This document shows positions 29,679-39,397 of a DNA stretch of 64,000 nt, one piece after another. Every line of letters starts with the position of its first letter. Position 1 is the first letter of the stretch. Position numbers and translations under genes: made by a program. The notes under the pieces are model-generated. The model saw only the letters and a program-made list of their open reading frames with translations, searched no databases and was not told the DNA's origin. Origin of the DNA: an uncultured Alphaproteobacteria bacterium. GTDB lineage: Bacteria; Pseudomonadota; Alphaproteobacteria; HIMB59; GCA-002718135. The stretch spans positions 186,001-250,000 of the forward strand of contig CACKRG010000001.1 of NCBI GenBank assembly GCA_902602515.1, given 5' to 3'.

Positions 29679-30386
29679 ATGAATCAATCAAATAAGAAAA
29701 ATTTAGAATTTATAAAGAATTCAGGTGTTACTTACTTTCTTCAGGATTCTCCAAGAAATTGGTTTGAAGATAATAAAAAAAACCATAAACAACATGTTAT
29801 TAATGGGGATAATGATAAAATATTAAATATTAATAAAGTTATAGATAGTATTAAAAGTCATCAAACACCTCTTCAAAAATCATCTAAAAAATTAGTTGTC
29901 TATGATGGTACTCTAAATGCAAAAGTAATGTTTATTGGAGAAGCTCCTGGAAAAGACGAAGATGAAAAAGGCATTCCTTTTGTTGGGAGAGCCGGACAAC
30001 TTTTAAACAAAATGTTAAAGGCTATAAATCTAAATCGAGAAGATGTTTATATTACGAATGTTGTAAATTGGAGACCGCCAGATAATCGAACACCAACTGA
30101 TGAGGAAATTTTAGAATTTTTACCATTCTTACAAAAACAAATAGATATTGTAGATCCAAAATTTATTTTTTTATTAGGAGGTGTTGCAGCAAAAGCTATT
30201 TTATCTACACCATTAGCTCTTGGAAAATTAAGGGGTAAATGGCATGAATATAAATCATTAAAGTTAAATAAAACAATTTATACTATCGCTTCATATCACC
30301 CAGCATTTTTATTACGTTCACCACAATATAAAAAAGCTTCATGGGAAGATTTGCAAATGTTACAAAAAAAACTAAATGATGATTAA
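29679..30386 (+). CDS. Family 4-like uracil-DNA glycosylase
   Basis: MFIGEAPGKDEDEKGIPFVGRAGQLLNKML; VVNWRPPDNRTPT; SYHPAFLLR. Confidence 0.9.
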   Translation: MNQSNKKNLEFIKNSGVTYFLQDSPRNWFEDNKKNHKQHVINGDNDKILNINKVIDSIKSHQTPLQKSSKKLVVYDGTLNAKVMFIGEAPGKDEDEKGIPFVGRAGQLLNKMLKAINLNREDVYITNVVNWRPPDNRTPTDEEILEFLPFLQKQIDIVDPKFIFLLGGVAAKAILSTPLALGKLRGKWHEYKSLKLNKTIYTIASYHPAFLLRSPQYKKASWEDLQMLQKKLNDD

Positions 30387-32124
30387 GTTTTTTAATTCTC
30401 TTTTATTAATATTATGTATTTGCATATTTATAATTCCAAATGCTCATTCATTTCAAACTGATATAGCACAAAAATACAATGATATTTTCTCATCAAAAAT
30501 TTTAAGTGAAGAAGATGTGAAAAATTATCAAAAAGCTTATTATTTCCAAGAAAAATGTAAGTGGAAAAGTGCAAATAGATTTATCTTAAAAATACAAAAC
30601 AAAACTTTACTAGGGCATATATACGCGCAAAAATTTCTGCATCCTAATTGTTATACATCTAAATATTTAGAATTGTACTATTGGCTCAAGAAATACAATG
30701 ATCATCCACAAGCTAAAAGAATTTACAGGTTAGCTATAAAAAGAATGCCTCCAGGATATAAAAGTCCAACTAAACCTTCGTTGCCAATAGGAATTGAATC
30801 TGAAAAAGTAAATTCGATAAAAAAAACCAAATACAAAAGTAATAAAAAGTTATCAAATAGTCAGAGAAGTGAAAAAAAGAAATTAATCAATGGAATAAAA
30901 TCTAGAGTAAATAGAGGTTGGCCAACAGGAGCTGTACAGTTACTTAATCAACGTGACGTAAAACTTCTACTTGATCAAGTAGAAATTGATCAACAAAAAG
31001 AACTTATAGCTAAGGGATATTTTCTAGCAAATAAAAATGAATTAGCAATACAATTTGCTTCAGAAGCATTAGTGAATTCTGCACAATATGTGCCATATGC
31101 TGCATGGACAGCAGGTTTATCATCATGGAGACTTGAAAGGTATGAAGACTCAGCAAATTTTTTCTCATTATTTTCGATAAGTTTAAAAGATGATGCTTGG
31201 CATCAAACTTCTGGTAGTTTTTGGACAGCAAGAGCTTACGCAAAACTTGGAAAATATGATGATATCAATTTTTGGTTAAAAAGAGCTTCAAATAATCCAA
31301 ATAGTTTTTATGGAATGCTGGCTTTAGAAATATTAGGTGTTGAAAAAAAAATCGAATGGTTCCAGCAGAAAAATCTTGATAAAAATAATAGTAAGCTTTT
31401 AAATCTTCCAGCAGGAAAAAGACTTCAATCCCTTATTCAAGTTGGTTTTGCAGAGGAATTGGAAAAGGAAATTGTACACATTAATTCAGTTCTAAATAGA
31501 GAAATAGCACAAGAGTCCATAAGCATAGCAGAAAACTTTGATCTAGCATATACGCAACTAAAAATAGTCAACAAATTAGAACAATTTGGCATGAATGTAC
31601 CCGTACACCTTTATTATCCAACTAGTGTATGGAAACCTCGTGATGGATTTAAATTAGAAAAAGAATTATTACATGCATTTATGCATCAAGAATCAATGTT
31701 TAATACTAACGCAAAAAGTAAAGATGGGGCAATGGGTTTGATGCAGGTACTTCCTTCAACTGCAAAATTTATTACAAAAAGTAAAGATGTTAAAAGAAAT
31801 AATAGTAATATTTTAAAAAATCCAGAAATTAATTTAGAAGTTGGTCAAGAGTATATAACCTATTTATTAGATTTAGAGGTTGTATCAAGAAATTTAATTT
31901 ATCTTGCAGCAGCATATAATGGAGGTCCAGGTAATCTTCAGAAGTGGAAAAGGGAAACAAATTATTTAGGTGATCCGTTATTCTTTATGGAAAGTATTCC
32001 ATCTAGAGAAACAAGATGGTTTATAGAAAAAATACTCACAAAATATTGGATTTATCAAAATAAAAATAAAAAAGAAATGAGATCATTAAAAATGCTAGCT
32101 AATGGTGATGATCCACTTTATTAA
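30376..32124 (+). CDS. Lytic murein transglycosylase (Slt-like)
   Basis: LLHAFMHQESMFNTNAKSKDGAMGLMQVLPSTAKFI ... LIYLAAAYNGGPGNLQKW. Confidence 0.92.
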   Translation: MMIKFFNSLLLILCICIFIIPNAHSFQTDIAQKYNDIFSSKILSEEDVKNYQKAYYFQEKCKWKSANRFILKIQNKTLLGHIYAQKFLHPNCYTSKYLELYYWLKKYNDHPQAKRIYRLAIKRMPPGYKSPTKPSLPIGIESEKVNSIKKTKYKSNKKLSNSQRSEKKKLINGIKSRVNRGWPTGAVQLLNQRDVKLLLDQVEIDQQKELIAKGYFLANKNELAIQFASEALVNSAQYVPYAAWTAGLSSWRLERYEDSANFFSLFSISLKDDAWHQTSGSFWTARAYAKLGKYDDINFWLKRASNNPNSFYGMLALEILGVEKKIEWFQQKNLDKNNSKLLNLPAGKRLQSLIQVGFAEELEKEIVHINSVLNREIAQESISIAENFDLAYTQLKIVNKLEQFGMNVPVHLYYPTSVWKPRDGFKLEKELLHAFMHQESMFNTNAKSKDGAMGLMQVLPSTAKFITKSKDVKRNNSNILKNPEINLEVGQEYITYLLDLEVVSRNLIYLAAAYNGGPGNLQKWKRETNYLGDPLFFMESIPSRETRWFIEKILTKYWIYQNKNKKEMRSLKMLANGDDPLY

Positions 32125-32131
32125 GTAAGTA

Positions 32132-32659
32132 ATGCCAATTGATTCTTCTTTAGATTTTGTTTCTATTAATATAGCAATAATTACTATTTCAGATTCGAGA
32201 ACAAAAGAGAATGATACCTCAGGTGACACTTTAGTAAAACGTATCACTAAGGCTGGTCATCAAATGGTTAAAAGAATAATAATTCCAGACGATGTTAGTA
32301 AAATAAAAAAAACTCTAGAGGAATTATCATCTGATAATGAAATAGATTGTATTATAACTACAGGTGGAACTGGTCTTACTGGAAGAGATACAACTCCTGA
32401 AGCAATCAAACAGATTGCTAGTAAACACATTGATGGTTTTGGTGAATTATTTAGGCAAGTAAGCTTTAATAAAATAGGAACATCGGCAATACAATCACGA
32501 GCAGTTGCAGCTCTTGTAAATACCACTTATGTATTTTGCCTACCAGGTTCAACTAGTGCATGTAAAGATGGTTGGGATGAAATTCTTCAATACCAATTAG
32601 ATATAAGACATAAGCCATGTAACTTTGTTGAAATTATGCCACGCTTAAATGAAAAGTAG
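32132..32659 (+). CDS. moaB: Molybdenum cofactor biosynthesis protein B
   Basis: ITISDSRTKENDTSGDTLV; CIITTGGTGLTGRDTTPEA; LPGSTSACKDGWDEIL. Confidence 0.92.
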   Translation: MPIDSSLDFVSINIAIITISDSRTKENDTSGDTLVKRITKAGHQMVKRIIIPDDVSKIKKTLEELSSDNEIDCIITTGGTGLTGRDTTPEAIKQIASKHIDGFGELFRQVSFNKIGTSAIQSRAVAALVNTTYVFCLPGSTSACKDGWDEILQYQLDIRHKPCNFVEIMPRLNEK

Positions 32660-33291
32660 TGACTGACTTCTCTATAGAAAAATCTATTAAAGGTCCTGTA
32701 ATAGGTCTAGATGAAGTAGGCAGAGGTCCATTAGCTGGACCTGTTGTGAGTTGTGGTTGCTTATTTAATAGCTATGATACGTTACCTGAAAATATTAAAA
32801 TCACAGATTCTAAAAAACATACAAAAAAACAAAGAAAAACATTATTCTCATTATTCAAACAACTTCAAGAAGACAAAATCATTGAGTTTCACTTGGGTTT
32901 TGCAAGTGTAAATGAAATTGATAAATTTAATATTTTAGAGGCAACAAGAATTTCAATGAAAAGAGTTTTGGATAAATTTAACAAATCTAATGCAAGTATA
33001 ATTATAGATGGTAATTTTTCACTTAATTATAAAAATATTTATGAAAAATCAGTAGTTGGTGGTGATAAAATATCTTTATCAATTGCTTCAGCATCTATAA
33101 TAGCAAAAGTTCATCGAGATAGATTAATGAGTTTGTATGATAGGAAATTTAGAGTGTATGGATGGAAAAAAAATTCTGGATACGGAACCAAACAACATAT
33201 TAATGCAATTTACGAAAATGGTATAACAGCACAACACCGTAAAACATTTGAGCCAATCAAATCACTATCAAAAAAAATACAGTATTCATAA
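32659..33291 (+). CDS. rnhB: Ribonuclease HII
   Basis: VIGLDEVGRGPLAGPVVSCG; IIAKVHRDRLM; GYGTKQH. Confidence 0.95.
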   Translation: MTDFSIEKSIKGPVIGLDEVGRGPLAGPVVSCGCLFNSYDTLPENIKITDSKKHTKKQRKTLFSLFKQLQEDKIIEFHLGFASVNEIDKFNILEATRISMKRVLDKFNKSNASIIIDGNFSLNYKNIYEKSVVGGDKISLSIASASIIAKVHRDRLMSLYDRKFRVYGWKKNSGYGTKQHINAIYENGITAQHRKTFEPIKSLSKKIQYS

Positions 33292-33372
33292 TTTTAATAT
33301 GCATAGAATGCATAATAAGTATCATTTTATTATGCTACAAAAAGATGCGACAAATACTATGTATAATAAATA

Positions 33373-33431
33373 TTTCATCATTCCTCCCAATTGATGAATA
33401 ATTATGGAGGTCTTCGGACCTCCTTTTTTTT
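33373..33431 (+). ncRNA. Candidate short sRNA: anti-SD loop hairpin followed by an intrinsic terminator
   Basis: TATAAT at 33362-33367; stem TTCATCA/TGATGAA with loop TTCCTCCCAAT; terminator GGAGGTC-TTCG-GACCTCC-T8. Confidence 0.45.
33406..33431 (+). terminator. Intrinsic terminator
   Basis: GGAGGTCTTCGGACCTCC followed by TTTTTTTT. Confidence 0.93.
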
Positions 33432-33467
33432 GTTTTAACCTAAATTTTAAGGTTATCCCTACCTAAA

Positions 33468-33521
33468 GATTCCACCTGTTGATAACTCAATTGACCTGAT
33501 TCCATATCTGCTTAAAGATTC
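33468..33521. promoter_or_regulatory. Cluster of three GANTC sites upstream of ccrM
   Basis: GATTC at 33468-33472, 33498-33502 and 33517-33521; ATG at 33534. Confidence 0.7.
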
Positions 33522-33533
33522 TTTTTATCAATT

Positions 33534-34604
33534 ATGAAGAAAAATCAAATTATTTTAGGTGATTCCATTAAGAAAATGAAAAAATTAAAAGATCATTCTG
33601 TTGATCTTATTTTTGCTGATCCACCGTATAATCTTCAATTAAAGGATACATTATACAGACCTGATCAAACAACAGTGGAAGCTGTCACACAAGATTGGGA
33701 TAAATTTAATACATATAAAGAATATGATCAATTTACCAATGCATGGCTTAGTGAATGTAAACGTGTTTTAAAAAAAGGTGGAGCTCTTTGGGTCATAGGA
33801 AGTTATCATAATATTTTACGTGTCGGTTCTAGGATTCAAGATGAAGGCTTATGGATTTTAAATGATATTATTTGGCATAAAACAAATCCCATGCCAAACT
33901 TTCGTGGTACACGTTTTACAAATGCCCATGAAACATTATTGTGGTGCACAACATCAAGAGAAGCAAAATACACATTTAACTATCAAAACCTCAAAGAACT
34001 AAATGAAGGAAAACAAATGCGTAGTGACTGGTATATTCCTATTTGTTCAGGAAAAGAAAGATTACGAAAAGATAATAATCAACGATCACACCCAACGCAA
34101 AAACCAGAAGCTCTACTCTACCGAATTTTATTAGCCTCAACTAATAAAGGTGATCTTGTGCTTGATCCTTTTTCAGGAAGCGGAACAACAGCTGTTGTTG
34201 CAAAGAAATTACAACGTAACTTTATTGGCATAGAAAAAGATAAAGATTATGTTAAACTTTCAAAAGAACGATTAAAGAATACAAAAGTATTGAAAGAAGA
34301 AGTTGTCACTATTGCAAAGAGCAGAAAAGAATTACCAAAAGTACCTTTTGGTGAATTAGTCGAGCAAGGAATTATTCCACCAGGTGCAGTATTAACAGAT
34401 AAAAAAGAACGCTTTAAAGCAACAGTTAGTATTGATGGAACACTTAAAATTAAAGATTTAACAGGTTCTATTCATCAAATGGGAGCAAAGATACAAGGAC
34501 TACCAAGTTGTAATGGTTGGGATTTTTGGCATGTAAAAGATAAGTCAAAATCAATCCTACTTGACGAAATACGATCTAATTACCGTAAAGATAAACTGAA
34601 TTAG
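33534..34604 (+). CDS. ccrM: Cell-cycle DNA adenine methyltransferase CcrM (GANTC)
   Basis: [48 protein letters not shown]-terminal extension typical of CcrM. Confidence 0.95.
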   Translation: MKKNQIILGDSIKKMKKLKDHSVDLIFADPPYNLQLKDTLYRPDQTTVEAVTQDWDKFNTYKEYDQFTNAWLSECKRVLKKGGALWVIGSYHNILRVGSRIQDEGLWILNDIIWHKTNPMPNFRGTRFTNAHETLLWCTTSREAKYTFNYQNLKELNEGKQMRSDWYIPICSGKERLRKDNNQRSHPTQKPEALLYRILLASTNKGDLVLDPFSGSGTTAVVAKKLQRNFIGIEKDKDYVKLSKERLKNTKVLKEEVVTIAKSRKELPKVPFGELVEQGIIPPGAVLTDKKERFKATVSIDGTLKIKDLTGSIHQMGAKIQGLPSCNGWDFWHVKDKSKSILLDEIRSNYRKDKLN

Positions 34605-34609
34605 TATTT

Positions 34610-37060
34610 TTAAAAATTATACTTCAGTATTAATTCTGCTTCTTGATTAGAATTATTACTAATAGACTGATTAGCATTAAATCCTAAGTCAAAACCATAT
34701 ATATTTTTTGATATACCAAGTTTAGCCTCTGCATTTTCATTACCAGCTAATGACAGGCTGTATTGCGTCTCACGGTTTGAAATAAAGTTAATAGCAAAGT
34801 CTATAGTATCTCTACGTTCACTCCTGTTACCTTGAACTCTACTATAACTGGAATTAATATTTAAATAATCTCCAGCGGTATATGTCAATCCAATCATGGA
34901 GCTTATTAAATGATTTGAATTTGCTTTTTGTGTGTAAGTATAAATTGTTGAAGTATCTGTTACATAATTGATCTTGGCATCAGATTTGTTACTAAAATCA
35001 GTAATAAATTTAAGTGATCCAAATGGTTGAAATTTATTTTCATTAAGTTGAATATTATCACTAACTTCAAAACCAAATGAGGCTAATCCACTCTCAATTC
35101 TCTGACTTGCATAATACAAAGCATTTATTCCAGTCTCCTTGTAGTCATCAAGTTTAGTATAACCTAAATCAAGACGTCCAATTGGTTTTATATTAAAATC
35201 ACCGCGATCAATTGTTTTACCGTAATTGATGGAACCAAATATTTGTGTTCCATCCCTGGAGCCAGTTAATACACTAGAATTATGGACTCTTTTCAAATCA
35301 CTTTCTATTAATCCTATGCCTAACAATATTTCGATAAAATTATTATTATCAAGTGGCCTTGTTCGGTAAATAGAGAAATTCATATTTTCACTATCAACAC
35401 TTGTTCCATTTGTTCCAATATCCGTATCGCTTTGACCATACTGAATAGCAAAACCAAGAAAATCACTATCACTTAATTTTTTATCAAACCCTAATGCCAC
35501 TGCTTGACCTTCAGTTTCTTGCGATGATGAATTTATACTATCACCAATTTTTGATACATAAGCTGACCCAGATGTCCATGCAGACCAATTATTCGGCATC
35601 ATGGAATTGGCATTTTTTTCTATATTATCATTTGCTAATGAGGCAAGAATGGTATTATCAATATCTAATTGTAAACCTTGGCTCGACAAAGAATCACTTA
35701 ATCTATTTTGTCTTAAAAATCGTAAACGATTTGAGACAGTATCAATAGACTGACTAATATAGTTTTTTGCTAATTCACTTTGCGCATCTATGGAGCCTAC
35801 AACATCTTTAATTGTTGTTGGATCCAACCTATCATCGCTAACAGTAAAACTTAAAGCCGTTGTTGACGTTATACCAGCATAAGAAGCATCACTTCCATCA
35901 TCAAAAGCTGTGGCATCAATTAAAACATAATATTCAACATTATATTCAAAATCTGAGCTAGGATTAATTGTTATCGCTGTTGTTCCAGTACCTGTAACTT
36001 GACTACTGGTGACATCTATTGTTTCAACAAGAGAATTATCAGATGTTTTATAAATTTTTATATTGCCACTTTCTACATCCATCGGTTCACTAAAATTTAG
36101 AACTATATTAGCATCTATTAAAACACCGGTAGCATTATCTGCTGGCGAAGAAGAGCTCAAGGTTGGTAAATTCAAATTATACTTTCCAGGTAATGAGTAT
36201 TGCTTAACATTTCTATTATTTTCTAATACGAATAATTTTAAGCCAGTAGTAGTATTGAATGCTAAGCTATGAGGGTTAGTAGCACCAGTGGAAAATGTAT
36301 CTACGTAGGTAGCAGTTGTAATATCAAAAGCAGTCGTAAAGACGTACTCATCTACACTTGTACCATCTAAAATAAATAACGTTGTTCCATCAGGATTAAA
36401 AACCAATGATTTTGGGTCCTTAGTATTATTAGTGATATCGAGACTAGTCTTATAAGATGCGGTACTTATATCAAATCCAGTAGATAATTCGTATACATCA
36501 ATCTCATCAGGACCTGAAGTGTTACCACCATTCGCATCAGTGGTAAACATAAGAGTGCCATCTGTATTGAATTCTAAACCATAAGCAGCGCTACCTGCAC
36601 GATTTGGTAGTGAATAAGTAGCGCTTTGTGTTCCTGTAGAAACATCCCAAGGTGTGCTTAGAGTATATTGTCTCATAACTGAAGTTCCATGAGGTGCTGT
36701 GAATAATTTGCTACCATCATTATTAAATTTAATATCTTGAGGAGCGATGTCATCTGGGGTTTCCATATTATCCAAAGTCTCATCAACATCCGTTATGTCA
36801 AAATCACCATTATTCAAACCAACTTGAGCTACATTATCTCCCGATATATACATATTATCTCCATCGGTATCAAAATCTATACCTCTAAGAAATCTTGCGT
36901 GTGTTGATTTATCGGCTGGTAATGCATAAAAGACACTGTCATATGATGCTGCTTTAGTAGAAGAAGAAAAAAAACAACTGAAAAATAAAAATAGAAAAAG
37001 ATTGATTAAATATTTTTTTATTTTGACCAAACTTACAAACATAAAATCTTTTAATAACAT
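34610..37060 (-). CDS. Autotransporter-like protein: beta-propeller-like passenger, Big_5-like domain, C-terminal beta-barrel
   Basis: Repeats such as DPKSLVFNPDGTTLFILDG; SSSPADNATGVLIDANIVLNFSEPMD; barrel ending LILKYNF. Confidence 0.8.
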   Translation of the reverse strand: MLLKDFMFVSLVKIKKYLINLFLFLFFSCFFSSSTKAASYDSVFYALPADKSTHARFLRGIDFDTDGDNMYISGDNVAQVGLNNGDFDITDVDETLDNMETPDDIAPQDIKFNNDGSKLFTAPHGTSVMRQYTLSTPWDVSTGTQSATYSLPNRAGSAAYGLEFNTDGTLMFTTDANGGNTSGPDEIDVYELSTGFDISTASYKTSLDITNNTKDPKSLVFNPDGTTLFILDGTSVDEYVFTTAFDITTATYVDTFSTGATNPHSLAFNTTTGLKLFVLENNRNVKQYSLPGKYNLNLPTLSSSSPADNATGVLIDANIVLNFSEPMDVESGNIKIYKTSDNSLVETIDVTSSQVTGTGTTAITINPSSDFEYNVEYYVLIDATAFDDGSDASYAGITSTTALSFTVSDDRLDPTTIKDVVGSIDAQSELAKNYISQSIDTVSNRLRFLRQNRLSDSLSSQGLQLDIDNTILASLANDNIEKNANSMMPNNWSAWTSGSAYVSKIGDSINSSSQETEGQAVALGFDKKLSDSDFLGFAIQYGQSDTDIGTNGTSVDSENMNFSIYRTRPLDNNNFIEILLGIGLIESDLKRVHNSSVLTGSRDGTQIFGSINYGKTIDRGDFNIKPIGRLDLGYTKLDDYKETGINALYYASQRIESGLASFGFEVSDNIQLNENKFQPFGSLKFITDFSNKSDAKINYVTDTSTIYTYTQKANSNHLISSMIGLTYTAGDYLNINSSYSRVQGNRSERRDTIDFAINFISNRETQYSLSLAGNENAEAKLGISKNIYGFDLGFNANQSISNNSNQEAELILKYNF

Positions 37061-37150
37061 TTGGCCTTTTTTATTTTAAAATAGGGCTAGTGGCCGACCT
37101 ATTTGTATAATTATGTGTCTTTTTAAGTATTTTTTTTTAATTTAATAGAA

Positions 37151-38467
37151 TTATTCTTGGATGCGGCCATAAATTCTAGGCATATAGACAAATAAAGTGA
37201 GTGCTCTTGCAATAAAGAAAAGGCAGAGAGATAGCCATAATCCTGTATTCCCAAAACTTGCTATTAAAAAGAAAGAGACAACAATATAGATGGCGACAGA
37301 TACGATCATCGCATTACGCAGTTCTGTTGTTTGCGAAGCGCCAACAAAGATACCATCAAATTGAAAACAAAAAGAAGCTGCAAAAGGAATAATGATTACC
37401 CAGTAGGAGAATGAAAAACTAATCTCTCGAATATCAGGTAAATCCGTCATTGTAATAATGAAATAATTTTTACTAAAGAAAAAGATTACACATATTACCA
37501 AGCCGGTTAACGTACTTAGAATAAAGGAATTTTTTATGATATCTCTTAATAATTGTTTATTTTTTGATCCAATAGAATAGCCAACAATACCTTCTGTAGA
37601 GAAAGCATAAGCATCAAGAACATAAGCTGATAACATAATAAAATTTAGCAAAATGGTATTTGCTGCTACTGTTTCTTCACTGATAGAATTACCAAGATAA
37701 GTAAAATATAAAAAGGCAAAAGCAAGAAGAAGAGACCGGATAAATATATTAAAATTAATATTAAAAATATTTTTTACTTTACTGAAATTAAAAATTTTTT
37801 TTGTATTGAATTCCAATTTAGTCATTTTGCTTAGATCATAGAATGTATAGAATATAAAGATTATCATTGTCAGCGTTGAAGCTACGAGTGTGCCTAAGGC
37901 AACACCCAAAACATTTAAATTAAAATATAAAACAAAGACTAAGCTTAAAATTATATTGGCAATAGAATAAAACCCGACAATAAGACTTGATGTTTTTGTT
38001 TTTTGTAAACCAATAAACAATCCTGTGATCACAAAAATCGTTAGCTCGCCAAAAGAGGAGTAAATACGAAAGGTAAAATAATCTTTAAAATATTTTTTTG
38101 TTTCAGATGATAATTCAAATACAGATAGGGCAAATTGATAAATATAACCTTGTAAAATGATTAATATAAAAGAAATTATAATGACAAAAGCAATGTTTCG
38201 TAAAAAAATATTTACAATCTCTTGGTAATCACTTGATCCATCTGCTTGTGCAATCATTCCAACCGTACCTGATCGTAAAAAACCAAAACTTCCAAAAAGA
38301 ATAGAAAAGACACTTGCCGCAATACTTGTAGCTACAAGATAACTCGGATTGTCGAGATTACCCATTAATCCTGTATCAACTATAGCTACAATAGGAATAA
38401 CTAAGTTTGCAAAAAAAATAGGAATGGATAATTTAAGAATATTTTGAATAGAAGACCTAGAAGACAT
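37151..38467 (-). CDS. MATE-family efflux transporter
   Basis: SIPIFFANLVIPIVAIVDTGLMGNL; 12-TM pattern. Start trimmed to MSSRSSIQN because the track N-terminus translates through a terminator hairpin. Confidence 0.88.
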   Translation of the reverse strand: MSSRSSIQNILKLSIPIFFANLVIPIVAIVDTGLMGNLDNPSYLVATSIAASVFSILFGSFGFLRSGTVGMIAQADGSSDYQEIVNIFLRNIAFVIIISFILIILQGYIYQFALSVFELSSETKKYFKDYFTFRIYSSFGELTIFVITGLFIGLQKTKTSSLIVGFYSIANIILSLVFVLYFNLNVLGVALGTLVASTLTMIIFIFYTFYDLSKMTKLEFNTKKIFNFSKVKNIFNINFNIFIRSLLLAFAFLYFTYLGNSISEETVAANTILLNFIMLSAYVLDAYAFSTEGIVGYSIGSKNKQLLRDIIKNSFILSTLTGLVICVIFFFSKNYFIITMTDLPDIREISFSFSYWVIIIPFAASFCFQFDGIFVGASQTTELRNAMIVSVAIYIVVSFFLIASFGNTGLWLSLCLFFIARALTLFVYMPRIYGRIQE

Positions 38468-38536
38468 TTTAAAGAATAAGAATTTTATATTACTTAATTG
38501 TTTTGACGTTTTTTTTAATTTGTTCAAGAAGTTAGA

Positions 38537-38566
38537 ATAAAAAAACCCCCGTATATTGGGGGTTTT
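38537..38566 (-). terminator. Intrinsic terminator hairpin upstream of the MATE gene
   Basis: Minus strand AAAACCCCC-AATATAC-GGGGGTTTTTTT. Confidence 0.85.
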
Positions 38567-38710
38567 ATAAATTCGGCTCATCACCTAATGCGAGGCCTTT
38601 TAAAAAAAGGTCTGCTTTAATTGCTTAGTTGGCTTTGGTTGTGGACACCACCCTTAAAGTGTTGGGGGACTCATTTTTTTAGCTCCTTATCTTTAAGAAC
38701 ACGATAACAA
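38537..38710 (-). ncRNA. Candidate leader RNA/attenuator or sRNA upstream of the MATE gene
   Basis: Minus strand promoter TTGATA-17 bp-TATGAT at 38715-38743; SD AAGGAG; mini-ORF MSPPTL*; several hairpins; terminator. Confidence 0.55.
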
Positions 38711-38851
38711 ATTAATCATATGAGATTCGTTAATATCTATCAAATAAGATATTAGTAAAATTTGATACTAAAGTGTTTGGCAAATCACTTAAAAAGAATA
38801 ATATTCACTATCTTTATTTTCGAAATCTTATAAAGCTCATCTTACTTTAAA

Positions 38852-39331
38852 ATGCAAATTGGCAAATACAAATACGAATTTGATTTCTTTAGTTGGATTA
38901 AAAAAACTGAACTAGTAGAACTAGAAGGTGTAAATCCTGCTGATGATCCTGTTCGTCCAGAACTTGATAATGATTTTCGAACATCAAAAGGAAGAAAAAT
39001 TTTTGGGCTTAAATATAAGGATGATATCGAGGGTATTGCATGCTTTGCCTTTACAAATGAAATACCAGCAACCATTAAAGAAATGGATTTGATGAGTGTT
39101 GAGGAGGATAAAGCAAGCATTCCAGTAGCCTATACTTTATGGTCTTTTAAAAAAGGGGCAGGGAAAAAAATTATGAAAGAACTCCAAAAATATATTAAAT
39201 CAAAAGAGCAGTTTGAAAGTATTATTACTATTTCTCCTTTAACTCCCGTTGCTACCCATTATCATATTCGAAATGGGGCAAGATTAATTAAGATTAACCC
39301 TACAACACAGAACTTCGAATATAAAATTTAA
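38852..39331 (+). CDS. GNAT-like N-acetyltransferase domain protein
   Basis: VAYTLWSFKKGAGKKIMKELQKYIKSKEQFESIITISPL ... HYHIRNGARLIKI. Confidence 0.5.
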   Translation: MQIGKYKYEFDFFSWIKKTELVELEGVNPADDPVRPELDNDFRTSKGRKIFGLKYKDDIEGIACFAFTNEIPATIKEMDLMSVEEDKASIPVAYTLWSFKKGAGKKIMKELQKYIKSKEQFESIITISPLTPVATHYHIRNGARLIKINPTTQNFEYKI

Positions 39332-39397
39332 GGAGAAGGGGTTCAAAAAGTTTTATTTGAACTATTTATTTTACAAATCGAAACAAAATAAATACAG

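Noticed and set aside
33434-33455. CtrA box upstream of ccrM
   Set aside because: TTAACCTAAATTTTAAGGTTA is a tempting dyad, but the TTAA half-sites are spaced by 8, not the canonical 7.
35494-36272. Plus-strand ORFs 35494-35748 and 36063-36272
   Set aside because: Antisense to the autotransporter-like CDS.
38468-38584. N-terminal 39-aa extension of the MATE ORF
   Set aside because: The extension translates through the terminator hairpin (KTPNIRGFF); the internal ATG at 38467 is the better start.
38567-38715. SAM-II/SAM-V riboswitch upstream of the MATE gene
   Set aside because: Only short local resemblance (GGAGCTAAAAA and CCTCGCATT); the order and pseudoknot partners do not fit, and the gene context is not sulfur metabolism.
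38842-39120. Minus-strand ORF 38842-39120
   Set aside because: Antisense to the GNAT-like CDS, Ser-rich shadow ORF.
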